Shown one piece after another: positions 24,125 to 30,426 of a DNA stretch of 30,426 nucleotides. The DNA is from Halobacteriales archaeon QH_8_67_36 (GTDB lineage Archaea > Halobacteriota > Halobacteria > Halobacteriales > Haloarculaceae): NCBI GenBank assembly GCA_003021755.1, contig PXQZ01000108.1, positions 1 to 30,426 on the forward strand, in the 5' to 3' direction. The notes under the pieces are model-generated. The model was not told the origin of the DNA and did no database searches. It saw only the letters and a list, made by a program, of their open reading frames with translations. Position 1 is the stretch's first letter; each line of letters starts with the position of its first letter. The translations under genes were made by a program, and so were the position numbers.

Positions 24125-25363
24125 GTGGCTGACGCATCGGACGAGAGGACGGAACCGGCACTGGAAGAGGTCTTTTACCCGGTCGACCGCATTCCGTTCG
24201 TCGAGTGGGGGGCGTTCACTGGCGGGAAGTCGACGGTGTTGCTCGTCGGCGCGGTAACGATTCTCTCCTTTCTGACCGGCCTCTCGAACCTGAGTCAGTC
24301 GATGCCAGCGATGGACGGCCCGCTCTCCGTTTTCCTGTCCCTGCCGGCCGGCGTCGTTCAGTTCGGTGGCGTCCTGTTCGCGTTCGTTCTCAGTGCCGTG
24401 ACCGTCGGCCTCCAGCAGCGAAAGGTGGTCGCCTTCCGGGCGGCCCTCGTGTTGTTGCCCGCGCTCGCGATGCTCCCGCTGACCACGCTCCAGACGACCG
24501 ACATCCCGCTCCTGCTGGGTATCACGGTCACCTACCCACTGCTATTGCGAAACCGGGCGCAGTTCGACCAGTCGGTCGACTTTTCGCCGCTGCAGATCGC
24601 ATCGCTGTCCGCCATCGGTGGCGTGGGACTTTACGGAACCGTGGGTGCGTACGCGCTGCGGAGCGAGTTCACCGGCGACCCACTGACCTGGAGCGACGCG
24701 GTGTACTTCGTCATCGTCACCATCGCAACCGTCGGCTACGGCGACTTCGCGCCGACGACCGCGCGGGCACGATGGTTCGCGCTCTCGATTATCCTGTTTG
24801 GAACCGGCGCGTTCACCGTCGCCATCGGGGCGCTGGTCGGGCCGGTGATCGAATCACGGATGGCAACTGCGTTCGGAATCATGACCGCATCAGAGCTCAC
24901 ACTCCTGGAGGACCACGTCGTCGTCCTCGGCTATGGGGGTATGACGGATTCGCTACTGGAGGAACTGGACGACGAGACGGAACCCATCGTCGTAACCGAC
25001 GACGCGGACGCTGCCGCGATGCTGGACGACGCGGGGCTAAACGTCCTGACGGGGGACCCGACGGACGAGGCTGTCCTCTCCGATGCGCGCATCGGGAGCG
25101 CACGAGGGGTGGTCGTCGGGAGCGACGACGACGCGCAGGACGTACTGGCCATCCTCGCGGCGAGGTCCCGCAACCCGGACGTGCGAATCGTGGCCGCGGC
25201 CACCGAAGCGAAACACGTCACCAAGTTCGAGACCGTCGGCGCCGACGAGGTGGTCAACCCACGCAGCATCGGCGGGACCTTGCTCGGACGGTCGGTGCTC
25301 GACGGGAGCGCGCCCGACACGAACCTATCAGACCTCGATACCAGCGGAGAACCCCGAAAGTAG
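24125..25363 (+). CDS. K+ channel with RCK (TrkA-N) domain
   Basis: A 412-residue channel. Four N-terminal hydrophobic segments (about 30-155) precede a pore module whose selectivity filter TVGYGDFAP lies near 201-209 in IVTIATVGYGDF. A final helix (FALSIILFGTGAFTVAIGALVG) leads to an RCK Rossmann domain: VVVLGYGGMTDSLLEEL (from about 264) with G-x-G-x-x-T instead of the full G-x-G-x-x-G, and acidic VVTDD after strand 2. RCK domains gate the pore in response to NAD or ions. I start at GTG 24125 because of the TATA-like box; the upstream in-frame codons are not protein-like. It is followed 47 nt later by a BCCT gene, forming an osmotic pair. Confidence 0.88.
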   Translation: MADASDERTEPALEEVFYPVDRIPFVEWGAFTGGKSTVLLVGAVTILSFLTGLSNLSQSMPAMDGPLSVFLSLPAGVVQFGGVLFAFVLSAVTVGLQQRKVVAFRAALVLLPALAMLPLTTLQTTDIPLLLGITVTYPLLLRNRAQFDQSVDFSPLQIASLSAIGGVGLYGTVGAYALRSEFTGDPLTWSDAVYFVIVTIATVGYGDFAPTTARARWFALSIILFGTGAFTVAIGALVGPVIESRMATAFGIMTASELTLLEDHVVVLGYGGMTDSLLEELDDETEPIVVTDDADAAAMLDDAGLNVLTGDPTDEAVLSDARIGSARGVVVGSDDDAQDVLAILAARSRNPDVRIVAAATEAKHVTKFETVGADEVVNPRSIGGTLLGRSVLDGSAPDTNLSDLDTSGEPRK

Positions 25364-25379
25364 TCTCTCCCGCGACACT

Positions 25380-25390
25380 ACTATACGTAT
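25380..25390 (+). promoter_or_regulatory. TATA-like box for the second BCCT gene
   Basis: ACTATACGTAT lies 21-31 nt before the ATG at 25411, in the short gap after the channel gene. It supports a leaderless start and an independent transcript. Confidence 0.45.
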
Positions 25391-25410
25391 ACGCTACTCT
25401 ACCACACAGT

Positions 25411-27267
25411 ATGCCTACCTCGAACGGAAGTGGCATCGAAGCGATAGTGGCGAAGCTGCTGGTCCCGGTGGCCGCCGCGTCGGGCGCAATCGTCTTCGTG
25501 GGCTTCTTTTTCCGTGACTTCGTCGGCGAGGCGGTGACCGGTCAGGGGTGGGTGGCCATCTCGCTGCTGTTCTTCGGGTCCGGGCTGGGCTACCTCGCAG
25601 TGCTTCCCTACCGTATCGACGACGATGACGACCCGTCACGGGGCTATCTCCTGCGGGTCCGGCGAACGAACCTGACGGCGACACTCCGGGAGTTTGCGGG
25701 CAATCAGGACCCGTTGACGATGGGTGTCCCAGCGACGGTGTTTGCCGCGTTCCTTCTGTTGCAGGCCGCTTTCCCGACGCGTACGTCGGCCGTCGTCGGC
25801 GACGTGGCGGACACTGTACTTCTGGTCGGCGGCCCGTTGTTCCTCGCTGCGATACTGCTCGCGGTGTGTTACTGCGCGTTCCTGTTGCTCGGCCCGTGGG
25901 GCGACATCAAGCTGGGCGATCCGGAGACGGAGCCTGCGTACACGTACCCGACGTATTTCACGCTCGTGTTCACCGCGGGTATCGCGGCGGGACTGGTGTT
26001 CTGGGGGCCGGCCGAGGCGCTGTTCCACTACCGGACGCCGCCGCCGTACTTCGGCGCCCAACCCGGCTCCGCCGCGGCCGCCGGCGACGCACTCGTCTAC
26101 ACCCTCTTTCACTGGGGCGTCTCGGCCTGGAGTGCGTACGCTGTCATCGGGGTCCCGATTGCCTACTTCGTCTACTGTCGCGGGGCGCCGTTGCGCGTGG
26201 CAACGCTTTTGACCCCGTTTCTGGGCGTCGACGGACTGGACTCGGTGTGGGGCCGGCTGGTCGATACGCTGGCCGTCTTCGCCACGATCGGCGGCATCGC
26301 CACCTCCGTCGCGCTCGTCAGCCAGCAGTTCCTCGCCGGCGTCGCGTTCAAGTGGGACGTAGCGGTCGGCACCGCCGGCCCCCTCGTGTTCGTCGGCGGC
26401 CTGACGCTCATATTCGTTCTCTCCGGTGCCACAGGTATTCACCGCGGCATCCGCCGCATCGCGGGCGTGAACATCGTCCTGTTCGGCCTGTTCGCCCTCC
26501 TGCTGGTCGCGCTCGGGCCCCGCCAGTACGTCGCGGAGCAGGGGGTGAGTGCGCTGGGCCGGTACGCCGTCCACTTCGTCCCGCTGAGCCTCCACACCGG
26601 TGGACAGTGGGTTGCCGACTCGACGATCTGGAACTGGTCGTGGTGGTTCTCGTGGGCCCCCTTCGCCGGGCTGTTCGTCGCGGCGCTCTCCCGCGGCCGT
26701 CGGGTCCGAACTGTCGTGTTCACCACTGTCGTCGCCACGTCGGCAGCCACGGTCGTGTGGTTCCTCCTGTTGGGTGGAACGACCCTGTTCGTCCAGCAGC
26801 GCGGCGAGGCGGACGTGTTGGGGGCCATCGCCGCGCGCGGTGGGTCCGAAGCAGTTGCCGGGTTCCCGCTACTGGCTGCACTCCCGCTGTCCGAACTGCT
26901 CGTCTTCCTCTTTCTGGCGCTCATCGTGGTGTTCATCACCACGTCGGCCGACACGTCGACGCTCGTCGTCGCCATCCTCGCGACCAAGCGGGGGCTGGCA
27001 CCCACTACCGGAAGCATCGTCTTCTGGGGCGTCTTTCAGGGCACTGTCGCCGTAGCCGTGTTACTCGTCGGCGGGGCGGAGACGCTACAGGCGCTGGCGG
27101 TGCTGACCGGCGGCCCGTTCGCGGTTATCTCCCTGATCGGAATTGCCGGGCTGACCCGCTCGTGGCTCCAAGAAGAACGGGGCCACACGTCACTCGTCGT
27201 GCGCGCTTTCAGGCGTCTGCCGACCGTCCAGACCCACCACGATATCGACCCGCCCAAAGAGGACTGA
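25411..27267 (+). CDS. Divergent BCCT family transporter
   Basis: A 618-residue membrane protein of the BCCT family. The TM8 signature WSWWFSWAPFAGLFVAALSRG (from about 408) and the ITTSADTSTLVV segment place it in the family. It differs from the first BCCT: the TM3 motif is AGIAAGLVFWGPAEALFHY (about 188-206) instead of GMGIGLMFFSVTEPMFY, so the G-M-G-I-G Na+-type motif is missing. Two extra hydrophobic segments at 10-32 and 43-62 plus a charged stretch precede the core. The tail is short. It could carry another substrate or use another coupling ion. The ATG at 25411 is set by the TATA-like box; earlier in-frame codons overlap the channel gene. Confidence 0.88.
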   Translation: MPTSNGSGIEAIVAKLLVPVAAASGAIVFVGFFFRDFVGEAVTGQGWVAISLLFFGSGLGYLAVLPYRIDDDDDPSRGYLLRVRRTNLTATLREFAGNQDPLTMGVPATVFAAFLLLQAAFPTRTSAVVGDVADTVLLVGGPLFLAAILLAVCYCAFLLLGPWGDIKLGDPETEPAYTYPTYFTLVFTAGIAAGLVFWGPAEALFHYRTPPPYFGAQPGSAAAAGDALVYTLFHWGVSAWSAYAVIGVPIAYFVYCRGAPLRVATLLTPFLGVDGLDSVWGRLVDTLAVFATIGGIATSVALVSQQFLAGVAFKWDVAVGTAGPLVFVGGLTLIFVLSGATGIHRGIRRIAGVNIVLFGLFALLLVALGPRQYVAEQGVSALGRYAVHFVPLSLHTGGQWVADSTIWNWSWWFSWAPFAGLFVAALSRGRRVRTVVFTTVVATSAATVVWFLLLGGTTLFVQQRGEADVLGAIAARGGSEAVAGFPLLAALPLSELLVFLFLALIVVFITTSADTSTLVVAILATKRGLAPTTGSIVFWGVFQGTVAVAVLLVGGAETLQALAVLTGGPFAVISLIGIAGLTRSWLQEERGHTSLVVRAFRRLPTVQTHHDIDPPKED

Positions 27268-27840
27268 TCAGACGCCGGCGACCCCGGTACAGAAGTTTTC
27301 GACGATGCGCGTTCCCGCGTCCGTGAGGATGCTCTCGGGGTGGAACTGCACCCCGAAGTGCGGTCGGTCGCGGTGTCGAACTCCCATGACAATTCCCCGC
27401 TCGTCGTCGGTGTGGGCCGTTTCTATCAGGTCGCCCGGCAGGTCGGCGCGCTCGACAGCCAGGGAGTGATACCGCCCGACTTCGAAGGGGTCGTCGACGC
27501 CGTCGTACAGCGCCGTCCCCTCGTGGCGCACAGCAGAGGGTTTGCCATGAACCACCTCGGGAGCGTGGCCGACCGACGAGCCGTTGGCCGCACAGAGTGC
27601 CTGGTGACCGAGACAGACACCCAGTGCCGGGTAGTCGGTCTCCGCGAACACGTCCATCGAGACACCGGCCCCATCGGGGGTCCCGGGGCCGGGTGAGACG
27701 ACGATACCATCCGGGTCCAGTTCCCGGATGCCGGTGACGTCGATGGCATCGTTCCGGCGGACCTCCACGTCGTCGAAGATGCCGACGTACTGGACGAGGT
27801 TGTAGGCAAACGAGTCGTAGTTATCGACGATGAGTATCAT
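27268..27840 (-). CDS. pabA: Aminodeoxychorismate synthase glutaminase subunit (PabA; TrpG-like)
   Basis: A 190-residue class-I glutamine amidotransferase. C76 in GVCLGHQAL, H167 and E169 in GVQFHPES form the catalytic triad; VDNYDSFAYNLVQY (5-18) and SPGPGTP (49-55) are family motifs. It passes ammonia from glutamine to the chorismate enzyme next door, whose stop overlaps its start by 4 nt (ATGA). TrpG and PabA cannot be told apart by sequence alone; the partner and the folate genes nearby favour PabA. It is the last gene of its unit and converges closely on the second BCCT gene. No aminodeoxychorismate lyase follows. Confidence 0.88.
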   Translation of the reverse strand: MILIVDNYDSFAYNLVQYVGIFDDVEVRRNDAIDVTGIRELDPDGIVVSPGPGTPDGAGVSMDVFAETDYPALGVCLGHQALCAANGSSVGHAPEVVHGKPSAVRHEGTALYDGVDDPFEVGRYHSLAVERADLPGDLIETAHTDDERGIVMGVRHRDRPHFGVQFHPESILTDAGTRIVENFCTGVAGV

Positions 27841-29261
27841 CGGACACCCTCGGTCGGTTCGGCCCGCTCGACCGCGAACGACCCCTGCTCGCCCAGCGCC
27901 TCGTCGACGGCGGTCACCAGCGCCCGAGCCTTGTCCAGCGTCTCTTGATACTCCAGTTCCGGGACGGAGTCGTGGACGACGCCGCCGCCGACACGGAGCC
28001 GATACTCGCCCTCGTGGTGGACCAGCGTGCGTATCGTCATGTTCAGCGTCGCGCGGTCGTCGAACCCGAAGACGCCGATAGCGCCAGTGTACGGCCCGCG
28101 GCGAGTCTGTTCGACTTCCTCGATTATCTCCATGGTCCGGGGCTTGGGTGCGCCGGTGACGGTGCCACCGGGGAAGAGGGCCGCGACGGCGTCGGCGATG
28201 CCCGCGTCGGCACGGCGCCGGCCCTCGACGAGCGAGACGAGGTGCATGACTTCCGAATACCGGTCGACGCGGCGGTACTCCGTGACGTCGACCGTCCCGT
28301 ACTCGCTGACCTTCCCGAGGTCGTTGCGTTCGAGGTCGACGAGCATGGCGTGTTCGGCCCGCTCCTTCTCGTCGGTGGTGAGGTCCCGTTCCAGATCGGC
28401 GTCCGCCTCGGGCGTGTCTCCACGCGAGCGCGTGCCGGCGATCGGTTCGGTCACCAGGCGGTCGCCGTCGACATCCAGGAGAAGCTCCGGACTGGCGCTG
28501 ACGAGGTCGACACCCGGGAATTCGATGAGAGCCGAGTAGGGCGCGGGGTTGACCCGCCGGACCGCGGCGAACGTCTCGACCGGGTGGACCGAAGCTGGCG
28601 CGACGAGGCGGTGGGAGACGTTCGTCTGAAACGTATCGCCGTCGCGGACGTACTGCTTGATACGTCGGATTCGGTCGGCGTATGCCGCTTCGCCACAGTT
28701 GCTCTCGAAGGTAGCCTGCTGGTTCGCGGTCGGCCCGGACTGGACGTCGATGACCGGACAGGCCGTAATCCGCAGTTCGACCTCGCCGTCGCGGGGTTCC
28801 TCCCACGCCGCGACACGGTCGAAGACGCCCAGCTGGAGACGCGGCAGTCCGTCCGATGTCGTCGTCTCGGGAAGGTCTTCCAGTTCCCGGGCGATGTCAT
28901 ACGACAGCCAGCCAAAGGCGCCACACGGGTACGGCACGTCGCAATCGCCCCGGACGAGCCGTTCGCGGTCCAGGAGGCCGTCGATTGCAGCAATGCTCGG
29001 ACTGGCCCCGTTCCGTGTCGTCGCCTGCGGCCCGACCTGCAGTCGCTCGGTGGGATCGACGGCGAAGTATCCCCACCCGGACTGGCCACCTGTCGTCTCC
29101 AGATAGACCCCGTCATGGGCCCCGTTCCGAGCGCGACGGTACGCCTCGAACGGGTCCGTGACGGTGACCCGCACTTCGACCGGTACGCGGGCGCCGGTCG
29201 GGGCCGAACGGGCGGTCTCGACGAACTCTGCTCGCTCAGTTACGATTGCCGTCTCGTTCAT
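27837..29261 (-). CDS. pabB: Aminodeoxychorismate synthase component I (PabB; TrpE-like)
   Basis: A 474-residue chorismate-using enzyme. The catalytic domain starts near residue 205 (AYADRIRRIKQYVRDGD) and shows VNPAPYSALIEF, SASPELLL, EPIAGTRSRG (about 270-279), LVDLERNDLGKV, PGGTVTGAPKPRTMEII and GVFGFD. It resembles PabB in NPAPYSA, and the N-terminal LLES motif that binds tryptophan in TrpE is replaced (VYLETTGGQ), so feedback by tryptophan is unlikely. It has Ala in PIAGT where E. coli PabB has the nucleophilic Lys (PIKGT). With PabA it makes 4-amino-4-deoxychorismate, the p-aminobenzoate precursor that FolCP needs. Anthranilate synthase remains the alternative. Confidence 0.85.
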   Translation of the reverse strand: MNETAIVTERAEFVETARSAPTGARVPVEVRVTVTDPFEAYRRARNGAHDGVYLETTGGQSGWGYFAVDPTERLQVGPQATTRNGASPSIAAIDGLLDRERLVRGDCDVPYPCGAFGWLSYDIARELEDLPETTTSDGLPRLQLGVFDRVAAWEEPRDGEVELRITACPVIDVQSGPTANQQATFESNCGEAAYADRIRRIKQYVRDGDTFQTNVSHRLVAPASVHPVETFAAVRRVNPAPYSALIEFPGVDLVSASPELLLDVDGDRLVTEPIAGTRSRGDTPEADADLERDLTTDEKERAEHAMLVDLERNDLGKVSEYGTVDVTEYRRVDRYSEVMHLVSLVEGRRRADAGIADAVAALFPGGTVTGAPKPRTMEIIEEVEQTRRGPYTGAIGVFGFDDRATLNMTIRTLVHHEGEYRLRVGGGVVHDSVPELEYQETLDKARALVTAVDEALGEQGSFAVERAEPTEGVR

Positions 29262-29278
29262 TCGTAGTCGTGCCTCCA

Positions 29279-29298
29279 CGGAGACCGAGCGGTCTCCG
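29279..29298. promoter_or_regulatory. 8-bp perfect inverted repeat in the pabB promoter
   Basis: CGGAGACC (29279-29286) and GGTCTCCG (29291-29298) are perfect inverted arms around GAGC. On the minus strand a TATA-like CATACAATC lies near 29304-29312, so transcription should begin near 29281. The palindrome then lies between TATA box and start point, where a repressor would block polymerase. Confidence 0.5.
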
Positions 29299-29500
29299 CA
29301 GTGATTGTATGAACGGACCACTGAGGGCGACAAAAACCTTGTGTATCCTTGCCATACGCCGCGTGACCCTGCTGGGTTTCACACAAACCATCGAAAAACT
29401 GAAACGTACATCGACTGTGACTTCAAGGGGTGGGCTATTCCGTGGCGGCAGTTATTCCACCCGGGCTTGAGGTAGGGACGAGAGCGTCCGGCGGAAAACG

Positions 29501-30394
29501 ATGACCCGAACAATAGATGGCAACGAGATCGCGGACGATGTCAGGGCGGACGTGAAGGCGTCGGTCGAGACGCTGAGGGACGCGGATGTACAGCCGGGGC
29601 TGGCGACAGTGCTGATGAGCGACGACGGCGCCAGCGAGACGTACGTTTCGATGAAACAGCAGGCGTGTGAGGAGCTCGGCATCAAGGGCTCTCACATCGA
29701 AATCGACCCGGACGAACCGGCGGAGGTGCTGTTCGACCGAATCGACGAACTGAACGACGACCCGTCGGTCCACGGGATCCTCGTCCAGATGCCAGTTCCC
29801 GACCACGTCGACAAACGGACGGTCCTCGAACGGATCGACCCGATGAAAGACGTAGACGGGTTCCACCCGGAGAACGTCGGCCGCCTCGTCGCCGGCGACG
29901 CCCGCTACAAGCCGTGTACGCCCCACGGCGTCCAGAAGATACTGGCCGCCGAGGGGATCGAAACGGAGGGCAAAGACGCCGTCGTCGTCGGTCGATCGGA
30001 CATCGTCGGCAAGCCGATGGCGAACCTCCTCATCCAGTACGGCGACGGCGGCAACGCGACGACGACGGTGTGTCATTCACGAACGGCAGACCTCGCCGCC
30101 AAAACCCGACAGGCGGACATCCTCATCGCTGCCGCCGGAGTTCCCGAGATGATCGACGGTGAGATGATCAAGGAGGGAGCGACGGTCATCGACGTGGGCA
30201 TCAATCGCGTCGACGCGGACACGCAGAAGGGGTACGAACTCGTCGGCGACGTCGAGTTCGAGAGTGCAAAAGCAAAGGCGGGTGCCATCACGCCAGTGCC
30301 CGGAGGTGTCGGTCCGCTCACCATCGCGATGCTCATGTACAACACGGCCAAGGCGGCCAGCCTCCAGTCGGGTGTGACAGTCGAGTTGCCTTAG
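29501..30394 (+). CDS. folD: Methylene-THF dehydrogenase/methenyl-THF cyclohydrolase
   Basis: A 297-residue FolD. The catalytic Y48 and K52 are in ASETYVSMKQQ; VHGILVQMPVPDHVD follows at about 88-102; KDVDGFHPENVGRL and PCTPHGVQKIL are substrate-site motifs; VVVGRSDIVGKPMA is the dinucleotide loop; TPVPGGVGPLTIAMLM closes the protein. It oxidises 5,10-methylene-THF to methenyl-THF with NAD(P)+ and hydrolyses it to 10-formyl-THF, so it overlaps in activity with the FchA-like protein. It starts 239 nt from divergent pabB. An AT-poor region precedes the ATG, and no convincing TATA box is seen closer than about 45 nt (GCAGTTATTCC). Confidence 0.95.
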   Translation: MTRTIDGNEIADDVRADVKASVETLRDADVQPGLATVLMSDDGASETYVSMKQQACEELGIKGSHIEIDPDEPAEVLFDRIDELNDDPSVHGILVQMPVPDHVDKRTVLERIDPMKDVDGFHPENVGRLVAGDARYKPCTPHGVQKILAAEGIETEGKDAVVVGRSDIVGKPMANLLIQYGDGGNATTTVCHSRTADLAAKTRQADILIAAAGVPEMIDGEMIKEGATVIDVGINRVDADTQKGYELVGDVEFESAKAKAGAITPVPGGVGPLTIAMLMYNTAKAASLQSGVTVELP

Positions 30395-30426
30395 AGGGAC
30401 TCGACGTCGCCACAGACCGGGCAGAC
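30391..30426 (-). CDS. C-terminal end of a zinc-ribbon protein (runs off right edge)
   Basis: On the minus strand the last 11 codons read VCPVCGDVESL followed by TAA, overlapping the end of folD by 4 nt tail to tail. A CPVCG knuckle next to a short acidic end is typical of small haloarchaeal zinc-ribbon proteins. The evidence is only 36 nt. Confidence 0.45.
   Translation of the reverse strand, partial: VCPVCGDVESL

Noticed and set aside
24205..25410. In-frame extension of the second BCCT by about 400 codons upstream
   Set aside because: It overlaps the K+ channel in another frame and is Arg/Gly-rich nonsense; the TATA-like box and membrane protein start fit the ATG at 25411.
1..30426. CRISPR arrays, insertion sequences, tRNA or rRNA genes
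   Set aside because: No regular repeats with spacers, no transposase and no cloverleaf or rRNA-like stretch were recognised by eye; a tRNA scan was not possible.

Overview
The window is chromosomal DNA of a halophilic archaeon (class Halobacteria; genus not determined). It has high GC, very acidic predicted proteins, TATA-like boxes about 25-35 nt ahead of many start codons (leaderless transcripts), a fused FolC-FolP protein of the type known from Haloferax, BCCT transporters and a type-2 AlaX. No transposase, CRISPR array, rRNA or tRNA was recognised.

Layout. The left edge cuts glyA (serine hydroxymethyltransferase, minus). Then come a MetF-type methylene-THF reductase, an acidic HTH-like protein, a zinc deacylase of the aspartoacylase family (all minus), a creatininase-family enzyme (plus) and a GlcG/HbpS-type protein (minus). 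From 5314 to 14807 everything reads on plus: two tandem dimethylglycine/sarcosine dehydrogenase-like flavoproteins (the second broken near its C-terminus), an ACT-domain threonine/serine dehydratase, a universal stress protein and a BCCT betaine-type transporter. From 14857 to 17170 lie a membrane protein, a double zinc-ribbon protein, a 55-residue membrane protein overlapping a stand-alone cyclodeaminase/methenyl-THF cyclohydrolase, and another small membrane protein. FolCP and AlaX are divergent at 17201-20891. They are followed by formate-THF ligase (fhs), RidA, a half-size EamA protein, a K+ channel with an RCK domain, a second and divergent BCCT transporter, PabA/PabB (minus), FolD (plus) and the last codons of a zinc-ribbon gene.

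How the genes fit together (inference from family functions). The set reads as a methylamine-to-C1 island. Betaine-type compounds enter by BCCT; the two flavoproteins strip N-methyl groups onto THF; GlyA joins methylene-THF with glycine to make serine; the dehydratase converts serine to pyruvate and ammonia, with RidA removing the reactive enamine/imine. Methylene-THF is also routed to methyl-THF (MetF) or, through FolD/FchA and Fhs, to formate with ATP recovery (or the reverse). PabAB and FolCP make the folate itself. The enzyme that would take betaine to dimethylglycine is not seen here.

The best leads are the deletion/frameshift in the second flavoprotein, the small membrane protein coupled to the cyclodeaminase, a nested inverted repeat at 16865-16946, the atypical second BCCT, and an operator-like palindrome in front of pabB.
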